Of a DNA stretch of 15,762 nt, positions 1 through 8,063 are shown in pieces. Positions within the stretch are counted from its first letter, which is position 1. Each line of letters starts with the position of its first letter. The stretch is from Nitrospinota bacterium (lineage in GTDB: Bacteria > Nitrospirota > Nitrospiria > Nitrospirales > UBA8639). Under the pieces are notes generated by a model. That model had not been told where the DNA came from. It saw only the letters and a program-made list of their open reading frames with translations, and did no database searches. Made by a program: the position numbers and the translations under genes. Where the stretch lies: contig JADFRB010000005.1 of assembly GCA_022561525.1 (NCBI GenBank), positions 1 to 15,762 of the forward strand, in the 5' to 3' direction.

Positions 1-197
1 CTTCAAAAAACTAGGGAAAAGCTGCTTGGATTCCATGATCATGGTTGCCCGATTGCCCATCACGATGGATGAGAACACCCTATTGTTGATGAGCGTCCAC
101 CACCTCATGCAAAATGGGGTTCGGGTAGGTAACTGTTGTACTCAGTCAGATCCAGTTTCACAATTGCCAATTCTGAGTGGCCCGATAGTCATTCCCA
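1..197. other. Gene-free leader upstream of recQ
   Basis: I see no convincing gene here. A long open frame runs through on the plus strand from position 26 into recQ, but its translation has no family resemblance and it overlaps recQ in another frame. On the minus strand the open frame is short and equally unconvincing. The stretch presumably holds the recQ promoter, but I could not identify clear -35/-10 boxes. Confidence 0.4.
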
Positions 198-2405
198 ATG
201 GATTCATCACACCCCAGCCCACCGAAACACGTTCCGCTGCTCTCTCTATTGAAAGAGCATTTTGGCTTTACCTCATTTCGGCCTTTGCAAGAAGAGATCA
301 TCCGCGATGCACTGGACGGGCGAGACGTAGTGGCCCTGTTGCCGACGGGCGGTGGAAAGTCACTCTGCTTTCAGTTGCCAGCGTTAGCCCGACCGGGGCT
401 CACCGTGGTAGTCTCCCCGCTTATTGCGCTCATGAAAGACCAAGTGGATGCACTTCAAGCCAATGGCATTGCCGCGACCTTCCTCAATTCATCCTTGGAC
501 TCGAATGAATCCCGGGCCCGGTTGCGGGGTTTGCACCGTGGAGACTACCGGCTGCTCTACATTGCGCCGGAACGGCTCATGCTATCCGGCTGCTTAAGCG
601 ATCTTCAGGGTTGGCAGGTCAATCTTCTCGCCATTGACGAAGCCCATTGCATCAGTGAATGGGGTCATGATTTCCGGCCGGAATATCGCAGGCTCGTGGA
701 GCTGCGAGAACGGTTTCCTTCCTTACCGATCATGGCGCTCACAGCAACCGCAACGGAACGGGTACGAGACGACATCTGCACCATCCTGCGACTTCGAAAC
801 CCTGGGCGTTACCTGGCCAGTTTCAATCGGCCGAATCTCACCTACCGGGTACTGGCCAAAGCTAATCCCTTCGAACAAGTCCTGGCTGTTCTGAGGACCC
901 AATCACAGGAAAGCGGAATTGTGTATTGCCAGAGCCGAAAGACAGCTGAAAGTGTGGCGGAACGATTACAAGCACAAGGCATAAAGGCTCAGCCCTATCA
1001 TGCGGGGCTGACAGGGAAAGAGCGCACACACCATCAAGAGTTGTTCCTGCGAGATGAGGTTCAAGTAATCTGCGCGACGATTGCATTCGGGATGGGAATC
1101 GATAAACCCAACGTGCGATTTATCATCCATTATGACCTTCCCAAAAACCTTGAAAGCTATTATCAGGAAACTGGCCGTGCCGGACGCGATGGCTTGCCAA
1201 GCGAATGCCTGCTGCTCTTCAGCGCCGGGGATACGGTGAAGCAGTACCGCTTCATCAATGAGAAGCCGGACATTCAAGAACAGCAGATTGCTCGCACACA
1301 ACTGCAGCAAATGGTGCAGTATGCCGAGTGCCCAACCTGTCGACGTGCCAAATTGTTACAGTATTTTGGTGAGAATTTTGACTCCGAAAAATGCCAAGCC
1401 TGCGACAACTGCCTATCGCCCAGGGATGTTTTTGATGGGACAGAAGACGCCTGCACCATTCTGTCTTGCGTCGGCCAGATACGGGGGAAAAGTGGTTTTG
1501 GTGTAGGCCTCAATCATGTGATTGAGGTCCTGACCGGAGCAAATACTGAGAAAGTTCGGCGATGGGGCCATGAGCGGCTGAATGCGTATGGAAGCGGGAA
1601 GAATATTCACACCAGACCCGAATGGGCAGCCATCAGTCGGGAACTCATCCGGCTTGGATACCTCCAACAAACGACTGAGCCCTTTACCATCTTGGAGCTG
1701 ACGGCCCAAGGCCGGGGCTTCCTTCGAGAGCGCCCACCAATCATTTTGACGAAGCCCATGAGCGCACCAGAGCGGAAGAAGTCACCTGCCGGTAATTTGG
1801 CTCATGACGAGGCACTTTTCAATCACTTGCGCCAACTACGAAAAACCTTAGCCGATGAGCGTGACGTCCCGGCTTACGTCGTATTCTCGGACGTAGCCCT
1901 GCGCCAGATGGCACGAGAGTACCCGACCAATGAACGGGAATTCCTTCAGATTAGCGGCGTGGGAAAGCAAAAATTGCAGGAGTTCGGCACGGTGTTTCTA
2001 TCAGCTATTGCGGATCATATGGAGACTCACCCGAGCCAGAATTTTCCAAAAGAGCCGTCTCCCCCTCCGCCCCCACTGTTATCCTCTAGGAAGAAGCAAC
2101 TGGGCAATACCGTTCAGGAAACATTGCGCTGTTTTCGATTGGGGGATTCCGTTGTGCAGATCGCCAACCAACGTGGATTGGTGAACAGCACCATCTATGG
2201 GCACCTAGAACAAGCCATCCAAGCCGGTGAACCAGTGGACATCAATCGACTGTTACCCCCTGACCAACACGCTCAAATCGCCGCGGCCTTTGCCCAAACC
2301 GGGTTTGGAAATTTAACCGGCGCCAAAGAACTTCTCGGTGACCTCTATGATTACGGCCAACTCCGCATATTCCGCGCCCTTCATGGAAAGAAACCCCATG
2401 AATAA
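198..2405 (+). CDS. recQ: ATP-dependent DNA helicase RecQ
   Basis: RecQ is a superfamily 2 3'-5' DNA helicase that acts in recombination and in repair of stalled forks. The 735-residue product shows the domains in order. The Q-motif region lies around residues 22-31. Walker A (LLPTGGGKS) is at 47-55, DEAH at 147-150, the SAT-type motif LTATAT at 181-186, and motif VI QETGRAGRDG at 323-332. The zinc-binding cysteines are C381, C399, C402 and C405. A winged-helix RQC region follows at about 410-510, then an HRDC domain at about 534-608. After a proline-rich linker (about 617-627) comes a C-terminal helix-turn-helix of the type appended to some RecQ proteins (about 636-728), which makes it longer than E. 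coli RecQ (609 residues). The ATG at 198 fits the family N-terminus, though I see no strong Shine-Dalgarno sequence. It stands alone on the plus strand. Confidence 0.97.
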   Translation: MDSSHPSPPKHVPLLSLLKEHFGFTSFRPLQEEIIRDALDGRDVVALLPTGGGKSLCFQLPALARPGLTVVVSPLIALMKDQVDALQANGIAATFLNSSLDSNESRARLRGLHRGDYRLLYIAPERLMLSGCLSDLQGWQVNLLAIDEAHCISEWGHDFRPEYRRLVELRERFPSLPIMALTATATERVRDDICTILRLRNPGRYLASFNRPNLTYRVLAKANPFEQVLAVLRTQSQESGIVYCQSRKTAESVAERLQAQGIKAQPYHAGLTGKERTHHQELFLRDEVQVICATIAFGMGIDKPNVRFIIHYDLPKNLESYYQETGRAGRDGLPSECLLLFSAGDTVKQYRFINEKPDIQEQQIARTQLQQMVQYAECPTCRRAKLLQYFGENFDSEKCQACDNCLSPRDVFDGTEDACTILSCVGQIRGKSGFGVGLNHVIEVLTGANTEKVRRWGHERLNAYGSGKNIHTRPEWAAISRELIRLGYLQQTTEPFTILELTAQGRGFLRERPPIILTKPMSAPERKKSPAGNLAHDEALFNHLRQLRKTLADERDVPAYVVFSDVALRQMAREYPTNEREFLQISGVGKQKLQEFGTVFLSAIADHMETHPSQNFPKEPSPPPPPLLSSRKKQLGNTVQETLRCFRLGDSVVQIANQRGLVNSTIYGHLEQAIQAGEPVDINRLLPPDQHAQIAAAFAQTGFGNLTGAKELLGDLYDYGQLRIFRALHGKKPHE

Positions 2406-3010
2406 AGCTTCTCGAGGCAACCGCGCATTTATTATTCGATTCCAATCTTTTCAGTGAGAAAGTTTTGCACCAGCCAAGCGATACAGGCTCACCCCAGACT
2501 CTGCAGCTTCCACAACCAAACGTCGATGAATTTCCAGAGGGACTCCGACCAGTTAACCCGGTAGGTAAAATAGTCATTGCTTCTTACTTTCATACTCTAA
2601 ACCAAGAGAATTTGTTTGACTTGATATCTCTTCCCTTTCCCCTTCGAGTTTTGATGTTGACTCTGGGGTCGCCTGACCGTGGATGACGAAGCATGCCACG
2701 GCCAGTACCAATAAACTAATAAAGCGAGCCTGACGCCAAGTCCGGTTTATAACATGATTACAGGCATTGCATATTGAATCCGGACCGGCCTCAACATGGA
2801 GAGAGAAAAGAGTAAATCAATTATTTAGTAAATAAGATTGACCCCTTTTTGACAACTTTTTGGGATTGTCTGGAAAACCCAGAGGCGATCCATCGCCTTC
2901 TGGCCCAACCAATAACAACAAGGCTCTCGGAGTAGAAATAAGGCGGTGGCCTCAGCGTATCATCAGGTCCTTACACAATGGCAGAGATCTGCAATCATTT
3001 TGGTGTACAC
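2406..3010. other. Gene-free region downstream of recQ
   Basis: About 600 bases contain no reading frame that resembles a protein. The open frames on either strand are short and of odd composition. I found no tRNA and no clear rho-independent terminator after recQ. A small hairpin occurs around 2880-2902, where AGGCGAT pairs with ATCGCCT across two bases. The part around 2800-2850 is A+T-rich. The region runs straight into the inverted repeat that starts at 3011. Confidence 0.4.
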
Positions 3011-3173
3011 TAAGGGCTCGCACAAAAATAACTTCCCCTGTTTGGGCGTCGATCCATCCAGTCTGGCAGCGTTGCTCGTCCTTTCCATACGAGGAGTATG
3101 CGCAGTCCTCGCGCCTTGCCAAACAGGTGTCTCAGCACCCAAACAGGGGAAGTTATTCTTGCGCGAGCCCTTA
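3011..3173. repeat. Large inverted repeat with 38 bp arms
   Basis: The arm at 3011-3048 is the reverse complement of 3136-3173 at 34 of 38 positions, around an 87-base centre. The centre itself contains a smaller partly palindromic core (about 3084-3115) ending in CTCGCGCCTTG, a string that recurs in the element at 9755-9896. The right arm ends exactly at the TAA stop codon of the minus-strand gene 3171-3986. No flanking target-site duplication is visible. It may be a REP- or MITE-like element acting as a terminator, or a remnant of a mobile element. The open frames that run through it are by-products of the palindrome. Confidence 0.75.
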
Positions 3174-3986
3174 GGCTTCGCCTAATTGTTGAATACATTT
3201 TGCCCAACCCACCGGACCAATCCCTTCCACCCGAATAAGCTGTTTAAACGCAATCCCACTTTGGTATCCGCCCCCTCGCTGTTCGACCAAAAAGGGATAG
3301 TCCACCTGTTCCAACATGGGAATGTCATTTAAGCTGGATCCGATCGCCGCAGTCCGGATGGTTCCCCAATGCTTCCGGCATAAGTCCAAAAGGATGCGAC
3401 AAGCTGATCCTTTATGGGTGCCACCCACAAGGTGAGCAAAGCGTCCATCCAAGGCCACCAGGAATCCCAACTGCCCTGCTTCATGCCGTATCTCAAACAT
3501 CTTCGACGGGTCGTTGACGAGAAACGGTTCATCATACTCCCGTTTCTGTGCAGCCATGGCTTGAATGGGGGATAGCCCCGTGGTCGCGACCACTTCATCC
3601 AAACTCATATCGCCGAAGCCCTTCAACCGAATGCCAAGTTTTTGCTCAATCGTCCGCAACCCTTCACGAAGGGTCGGATACGATATCCCAAGCTCAATGA
3701 CATGATAGCCATCTCGCTGTACACTGTGCTCCGGAACCTCGGGGAAATATCCCTCGGGAACATATACCGCTCCGCCATTTTCCACCATGAACGGATCGAC
3801 ATTCTCCATTTCCTGACGCAGGGGTTCCACTTCGGCAACAGTCTTGCTCGTCGAGAACATCACTGGGATACCTCGACGATGCAAACTATCCAGTGCCGAT
3901 CGCGCAGCACCATACTCATGTGTATCGGCATCGAGCAACGAGCCACCTAAATCTGTCAGGATCACAAGACGCGACTCTGGGTCCAT
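3171..3986 (-). CDS. HAD-IIB sugar phosphatase, MpgP-like, with altered catalytic motifs
   Basis: The 271-residue product resembles mannosyl-3-phosphoglycerate phosphatase, the enzyme that dephosphorylates mannosyl-3-phosphoglycerate to the osmolyte mannosylglycerate. Visible family marks are TSKT (46-49), VENGGAV (68-74), AQKREYDEPF (146-155), THKGSA with the motif-III-type lysine K192 (190-195), and SLNDIPMLE (218-226). Two positions depart from the HAD consensus. Motif I reads TDLGGSLLD (11-19), so the second aspartate of DxD, normally the general acid/base, is G14. Motif IV reads GSSLND instead of GDSxND, with S217 in place of the aspartate. The nucleophile D12 and D221 remain. The frame is intact, so this is not an obvious pseudogene. 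It begins 49 bp after malQ on the same strand, which suggests co-transcription and a role near glucan or compatible-solute metabolism. Family placement is fairly sure; phosphatase activity and substrate are not. Confidence 0.8.
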   Translation of the reverse strand: MDPESRLVILTDLGGSLLDADTHEYGAARSALDSLHRRGIPVMFSTSKTVAEVEPLRQEMENVDPFMVENGGAVYVPEGYFPEVPEHSVQRDGYHVIELGISYPTLREGLRTIEQKLGIRLKGFGDMSLDEVVATTGLSPIQAMAAQKREYDEPFLVNDPSKMFEIRHEAGQLGFLVALDGRFAHLVGGTHKGSACRILLDLCRKHWGTIRTAAIGSSLNDIPMLEQVDYPFLVEQRGGGYQSGIAFKQLIRVEGIGPVGWAKCIQQLGEA

Positions 3987-4035
3987 GAGGAATGCCCTTC
4001 TTTGTCAGGGTGGAAGTCGTCGACGGGTTAGAAAA

Positions 4036-6246
4036 TTACACCGAAGAGGCCGCACGCTCGCGATGCACGGCGGCTGCAAAATCGAGAAGATTCGGATCGT
4101 GTTGCCATTCTTCAAATGGTCGGCTCAACTTTCGTTGCCACACAGGATACGAACCCTCCGGCGCACCGGGCACATTGGGCGTATCCACCTCCCCCAATAA
4201 ATCCTCAAGAGAGGTCGCCATCACCCGGCAAGGGGTCCGGGCTACATACGCATAGATCGCCCGGCACAAATCATCCGACCATTGAGGCAATTCTTCCGCT
4301 TGAGATGGCGTGCCCGTTGGCAACAGCCGTTCCCTCCCCAAAGCCCGCAGTAAGGCTTGCCGATCCTGGGTGCGAGTGACTCGATCCTGGTCCATATGCG
4401 ATGCAGAAGGGTATAACCCAATTTGCTCCTTCGTCTCAATATCTCGCCCGACCCAAAATCCGCGTAGGGTGGGAAGGTCATGCGTATTGACCGAAGCTAA
4501 CGCTTGTTCCGGAAACGTTTTTGGGGTTCGATATCCTCTGCCAGAATGTTTTTCAAACATTAATAAACGATAGGACAATAAGCCTGCCCGAGCAAATTTT
4601 CGTCGAATCCCAGGGGTCACCGTTCCTAAATCTTCTCCAACGACCATCACCTGATGCCGGACGCTTTCCAAGGCAAGAACTGCCAACAACTCGTCAGTCG
4701 GATACCGAACATAGGCGCCCTCACTAGCCGACATCCCCTCGGGAATCCAATATAACCGAAAGAGACCCAGCGCATGATCAATTCGTAACATGCCACCATA
4801 CTGCATGTTGTGACGAAAAGTTTCCCTGAGAAAATGATACGCCTGCGATCGGAGTCGAGACGGGATCGGTGGTTGTAAGTTCCAATTTTGACCCGACAAA
4901 TTAAACAGATCCGGAGGGGCCCCAATCGAGACCCCCCGCGCAAGCTGATCTTGAAAAATCCAGGCATCAGCCCCATCGGCCACGATTCCAACCGCCAGGT
5001 CGTGATACAACCCTAAAGACAATCCCGCCTGTTTTGCGGTGGCGTTTAACTCACCGAGTTGATCCGCGCACTGCCATTGCAAATATTGATAAAACCGCAG
5101 CCGTTCCAGATGCTGATTGGCAAAATCCTCAACAGCAACCGACGTTGAATCCTGATATTCGACGGGCCATTGCTGCCACGACGCATGGCGATACCGTTCC
5201 TGTAAAACATGAAATACGGCGAACCGGCGCAACACTGTTCCTTGCTGTTGAACATATTGATCAAACGCGTGCGCCCGTTCGGATCCCGTGGCCACATGGT
5301 GTTGGCAAAACACCGCATACAAGGATTCCAAGAGAGGAAATTTCACCGCACGGACTTCATCATAATCCACCGTTCGACGGTCCCTTAGCACTTTCAAGCG
5401 ATCTTGAAAGGCCTCGTTTTTGACCTGCTCTTGTAAAGCGGGGGCGTCCTGAAATTCCGGAATCGCCTCAACATCCAGATACAAAGTGTTAAAGAATAAC
5501 CGGCTCGACGGAGAATACGGGCTGATCGATTTGGCTGACAGGGCATGCAGTGGATTGATGCCAATCGTCGAAGCACCAAGGCGGCTACCTGCCCACGTGG
5601 CCAACATTGAAAGATCTTTAAAATCTCCAATACCCCAGTTTCGAGCGCTCAACAACCCATACAATTGAACCGTCACCCCCCAAGCCCGATTGGGCTGGTC
5701 CGGCAGGTAACACTGCTTGGGTGCGACAATGACCAACGCCTCTCCAGAGACGGTCTGAGAGGGCCACGATGCCGTGACCGTTAAACGATAATAGCCAAGA
5801 GGCAGGTTTTCGGGAAACGGCACGCCCAACCGACAGCACGCTGTTCCATTAATCGTTCGTGAGGCAATCAGCGAAAGGCGTTCTCCGGAACCCTGATCGC
5901 CGACCTGATGCCCGCGCTCATTTTCCAACCGCCAAGTCACTGCCAGTTGAGGAAGCAAAGTGGCGGCCATGGGAATCGTTAATTGCCACAGTGAGGAAGC
6001 GTTCCCTTGCCAGAACACAAACACCTCGTCGAGCACCCTCGTCCAATGCTGAAGGCGAACGGCCTTCAAAGATTGATGCGCCTCTTCGTACGTGGCCACG
6101 TCCACTCCCATCGCCTGCAACAGAGCATAAACGGTCGAAGTCGAAACCCTTCGAACCATGCCCGTCCCATCACGATACCTCAACTCGATACCATGCGCAC
6201 GCGCGAGGGCCTGAAGGATTTTTTCATGTTTGAGGTTCAACGACAT
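4036..6246 (-). CDS. malQ: 4-alpha-glucanotransferase (amylomaltase, GH77)
   Basis: The enzyme transfers 1,4-alpha-glucan segments between maltodextrins in cytosolic glycogen/maltodextrin turnover. Counted from the chosen ATG at 6246 the protein has 736 residues. It consists of an N-terminal region of about 190 residues, as in long E. coli-type MalQ, followed by a GH77 barrel. The catalytic residues are readable: nucleophile D490 in LRIDHALGLFR, acid/base E538 in VVGEDLGTV, and D590 in ASVNTHDLPT. RAWGVTVQLY and the SPYSPSSR segment are further family marks. The open frame extends 17 codons upstream to a TTG at 6297. I prefer the ATG (MSLNLKHEK), although neither start has a strong Shine-Dalgarno sequence. 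The MpgP-like gene follows after 49 bp, probably in one transcript. Upstream lies a divergent intergenic region shared with the plus-strand small genes. Confidence 0.95.
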   Translation of the reverse strand: MSLNLKHEKILQALARAHGIELRYRDGTGMVRRVSTSTVYALLQAMGVDVATYEEAHQSLKAVRLQHWTRVLDEVFVFWQGNASSLWQLTIPMAATLLPQLAVTWRLENERGHQVGDQGSGERLSLIASRTINGTACCRLGVPFPENLPLGYYRLTVTASWPSQTVSGEALVIVAPKQCYLPDQPNRAWGVTVQLYGLLSARNWGIGDFKDLSMLATWAGSRLGASTIGINPLHALSAKSISPYSPSSRLFFNTLYLDVEAIPEFQDAPALQEQVKNEAFQDRLKVLRDRRTVDYDEVRAVKFPLLESLYAVFCQHHVATGSERAHAFDQYVQQQGTVLRRFAVFHVLQERYRHASWQQWPVEYQDSTSVAVEDFANQHLERLRFYQYLQWQCADQLGELNATAKQAGLSLGLYHDLAVGIVADGADAWIFQDQLARGVSIGAPPDLFNLSGQNWNLQPPIPSRLRSQAYHFLRETFRHNMQYGGMLRIDHALGLFRLYWIPEGMSASEGAYVRYPTDELLAVLALESVRHQVMVVGEDLGTVTPGIRRKFARAGLLSYRLLMFEKHSGRGYRTPKTFPEQALASVNTHDLPTLRGFWVGRDIETKEQIGLYPSASHMDQDRVTRTQDRQALLRALGRERLLPTGTPSQAEELPQWSDDLCRAIYAYVARTPCRVMATSLEDLLGEVDTPNVPGAPEGSYPVWQRKLSRPFEEWQHDPNLLDFAAAVHRERAASSV

Positions 6247-6425
6247 CAGGATCAGATAAGGACCTGAGAGAAAAGAACTTGGACAATATCGCCCCAAGAT
6301 TTGGGTCGGATTTGGACGGAACGATTGAGAAACACTCGAGGCATCGCACAGCTATGGTGAGGGTTTTTCGATTGAGGCCCGTTCAAAGATGGCCTGAAGA
6401 TTGGATGCGAGATTGATCAAGTTAT

Positions 6426-6490
6426 TTTCTCGCAGGTCCTAAGAGCTTACGCGGACTTTTGTGATCCAACTGCCGTTTCTAGGGTCAAAG
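6426..6490 (+). repeat. Upstream block, copy A
   Basis: This ~65 bp block ends about 30 bp before the start codon of the gene at 6521. It recurs at 7884-7955 (reverse complement) and, shorter and more diverged, at 8016-8063. Over the best 38 bases (starting GGACTTTTGTGATCCAACTG here) copies A and B agree at 33 positions. All three copies point the same way relative to the gene they precede. Function unknown; see findings. Confidence 0.65.
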
Positions 6491-6520
6491 AGGACTGCTA
6501 CCGATTAAAGGCTCTGTATC

Positions 6521-6739
6521 ATGAATTCACTGAAAATCTTCACCTGGTGGTTTCTGGTCGGGGTGCTCATGGCCACAGCGATTATTCTGCTCCAAGGCGG
6601 CATTCGAGACATCATGCTGGCGGGAGAACCTCTGTGGGAAGTGAAACTCATGGAATTACTTACTCCCATTTTTGGAGGTGGGCTCTTGGGGGGATGCATA
6701 GCCCTTATCCTAGATCGCATTCGCAAACCTGATTCATAA
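6521..6739 (+). CDS. Small two-helix membrane protein
   Basis: I do not recognise a family. The 72-residue product has two hydrophobic segments, about residues 5-25 and 45-64. The second is glycine-rich (PIFGGGLLGGCIALIL) and is followed by a basic tail (DRIRK), so it is probably an inner-membrane protein with both ends on one side. The ATG is preceded by only a weak purine-rich stretch. A copy of the repeated block at 6426-6490 ends just upstream. The next gene starts 18 bp after its stop on the same strand, so the two may be co-transcribed. A coding origin is supported by the clean two-helix pattern, but it is not proven. Confidence 0.6.
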   Translation: MNSLKIFTWWFLVGVLMATAIILLQGGIRDIMLAGEPLWEVKLMELLTPIFGGGLLGGCIALILDRIRKPDS

Positions 6740-6757
6740 CAAGGGGTAAAGGAAAAG

Positions 6758-7183
6758 ATGGACATTCAAATTGGTCAACATGTGTATCGCAATACAGACG
6801 GCACGATTGAAATCGAAGGAGCGCTACAAATTGAAATTACACTGCGCGGAGCCGGGGCCCCGCCACAATTGAATTTTGCCATTTTCAATGCCGTCGGAAA
6901 AATTCCTGGAAAGCTGATGAGCAGCAACTTTACCGTCAACGAAGGGAGCGCCTACTCTCTATCGAAGAGCCCGACGAGCATTGTCATTACCCACCCGGAG
7001 TCGGGCACGGAGGTGCTGAATATAGCAGTTGAATCCGAAAACAAGGTCGTGATCTCAAAGGGAAATTTTCACACCCTCAAGGGGCACACCGTTACCATCA
7101 CACCCGAGGATTGGACGATCGAAAAGACAACGGTAACGAAAGGTGAAACAGATATGAAAGGAAAGGGTGTCAGCTTGGGATGA
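6758..7183 (+). CDS. Hypothetical protein, 141 residues
   Basis: I do not recognise this family. The product has no signal peptide, membrane helix or cysteine. Its sequence alternates polar and hydrophobic residues with many Thr, Ile, Val and Gly, which suggests a soluble, largely beta-strand fold. The C-terminal tail from about residue 118 is rich in Lys and Thr. A good Shine-Dalgarno sequence (AAAGGA, 5 bp before the ATG) decides the start. It follows the small membrane protein gene by 18 bp, so the two probably form a bicistronic unit. A strong palindrome at 7262-7334 lies downstream and may end the transcript. Confidence 0.7.
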   Translation: MDIQIGQHVYRNTDGTIEIEGALQIEITLRGAGAPPQLNFAIFNAVGKIPGKLMSSNFTVNEGSAYSLSKSPTSIVITHPESGTEVLNIAVESENKVVISKGNFHTLKGHTVTITPEDWTIEKTTVTKGETDMKGKGVSLG

Positions 7184-7261
7184 CCAAGGGTAACATTTTA
7201 CTCTAAATCTTATAGAGCCCCTCAACACCATCAATGGGAATGAGAAAAAGGATTTCCCTTT

Positions 7262-7334
7262 TTGTCATTTCGACCCCTGGGAGAAATCTAATTCAGCAGA
7301 AGGGCGAGATTTCTCCCAAGGGTCGAAATGACAA
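7262..7334. repeat. Palindromic element, possible bidirectional terminator
   Basis: The arms 7262-7289 and 7307-7334 are reverse complements at 27 of 28 positions around a 17-base loop. The core is GTCATTTCGACC...GGGAGAAATCT. From memory, this kind of GTCATTTCGACC/GAGAAATC palindrome is dispersed in many environmental bacterial genomes. That makes it a REP-like intergenic repeat that could also work as a terminator, since runs of A and T lie just left of it (AAAAAGG...CCCTTTTT, 7244-7263). It lies between the convergent genes 6758-7183 and 7407-7613. Confidence 0.7.
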
Positions 7335-7392
7335 GAGACTTAGGGCCATCGGATATGTAAACGCATTTTGTAACATACATGAGCTGACAAAC

Positions 7393-7427
7393 GCCCCAAT
7401 TATTCACTAAATCTCCGCGATTGGGGC
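7393..7427 (-). terminator. Possible terminator hairpin at the end of the zinc-ribbon gene
   Basis: GCCCCAAT (7393-7400) pairs perfectly with ATTGGGGC (7420-7427) across a 19-base loop that includes the TAG stop codon of the minus-strand gene. There is no good T-run after the stem on the minus strand, so a rho-independent terminator is only a weak call. Confidence 0.3.
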
Positions 7428-7613
7428 ACTCTGCGTCCCCTCGCAAATCGAACACATCTGACTGGGAATCGCCTCGCTGACTCGGGCGGGACCCAACGCA
7501 CCCTTGAGATCTAACGCCACCACATCTGAAGCTTGATACGTCCACAGCCTCCCGCAATCAGGACAACAGAACCACATGGTATAGCCAGGCCAATCGCGAT
7601 CTCGTGTTCCCAT
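7407..7613 (-). CDS. Small CxxC zinc-ribbon-like protein
   Basis: The 68-residue product carries CCPDCG (residues 16-21) and CSIC (54-57), two CxxC knuckles that could bind one zinc ion. The first knuckle is preceded by aromatic residues and followed by a tryptophan. I do not recognise a named family; nucleic-acid or protein binding is possible but only inferred. The start is 20 bp after the stop of the 76-residue gene on the same strand, with AGGTGA about 10 bp before the ATG, so the two are likely translated from one message. The stop codon lies inside a GC-rich hairpin. Confidence 0.6.
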   Translation of the reverse strand: MGTRDRDWPGYTMWFCCPDCGRLWTYQASDVVALDLKGALGPARVSEAIPSQMCSICEGTQSAPIAEI

Positions 7614-7633
7614 AATCTCAACGTCACCTAGGG

Positions 7634-7864
7634 TTATGCATCGACCTCAAACACATTCCGAATCTTTGCCTCTAACGAACCCAACCACTCTTCAAACGGC
7701 ACGCCAGCATCCACAATAATTTCCAACTTACCGTTTTCCAATTTACGGACCACGCCTGGAGATTCAGCGCCTAAGGGAATTTCCACCCATTCGCGATTGA
7801 TTTCCAAATCATCGGTCAATTCCAATATTTGATTAATTTGTGGAAACGAAACGGCATCTGACAT
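7634..7864 (-). CDS. Acidic hypothetical protein, 76 residues
   Basis: I do not recognise this protein. It is acidic and soluble in appearance, with a predicted helix near the start (INQILELTDDLEI), a central beta-like segment (VVRKLENGKLEIIVDAG) and a C-terminal amphipathic stretch. The open frame extends upstream to 7942, but I chose the ATG at 7864. It has AGAAGG about 8 bp before it, and the upstream extension runs through the repeated block of copy B. It is followed within 20 bp by the CxxC protein gene, which suggests the two work together. Confidence 0.6.
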   Translation of the reverse strand: MSDAVSFPQINQILELTDDLEINREWVEIPLGAESPGVVRKLENGKLEIIVDAGVPFEEWLGSLEAKIRNVFEVDA

Positions 7865-7883
7865 AGCGGTAAACCTTCTTGTA

Positions 7884-7955
7884 AACCTCGAACCTAGAAA
7901 CCACAGTTGGATCACAAAAGTCCCCACAAGCTCTTGGCGCACCTCGCAAAAGAGA
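7884..7955 (-). repeat. Upstream block, copy B
   Basis: Reverse-complement copy of the block at 6426-6490. It ends about 20 bp before the ATG at 7864 and reads toward that gene. With copy C at 8016-8063 it forms a loose inverted repeat that spans the divergent promoter region between the genes at 7864 and 8191. Confidence 0.6.
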
Positions 7956-8015
7956 AAAATGTCTCATCACCACCAAGGTGACCACGACTTTTTCTGTTTC
8001 ACGATGCACACCAAT

Positions 8016-8063
8016 ATCTTACGCGTCTTTTTTGCGCCCAACTGCCGTTTCTAGGTTCAAGCT
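8016..8063 (+). repeat. Upstream block, copy C (partial)
   Basis: Shortened copy of the same block, best conserved in CCAACTGCCGTTTCTAGG (8037-8054). It points toward the plus-strand gene at 8191 but lies farther away (about 127 bp). The intervening stretch 8085-8155 is A+T-rich and contains GTCATTTGAA twice (8089-8098 and 8104-8113). Confidence 0.55.

Noticed and set aside
26..508. 160-codon open frame on the plus strand at the window start
   Set aside because: Most of it overlaps recQ in another frame, and its translation resembles no family; recQ is unambiguous here.
2860..3207. Open frames on both strands running through the inverted repeat
   Set aside because: They mirror each other because of the palindrome (both contain ITSPVW and NRGSY-type strings) and have no other support.
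7884..8063. CRISPR-like repeats
   Set aside because: Only three diverged copies in mixed orientation with irregular spacing and no cas genes.
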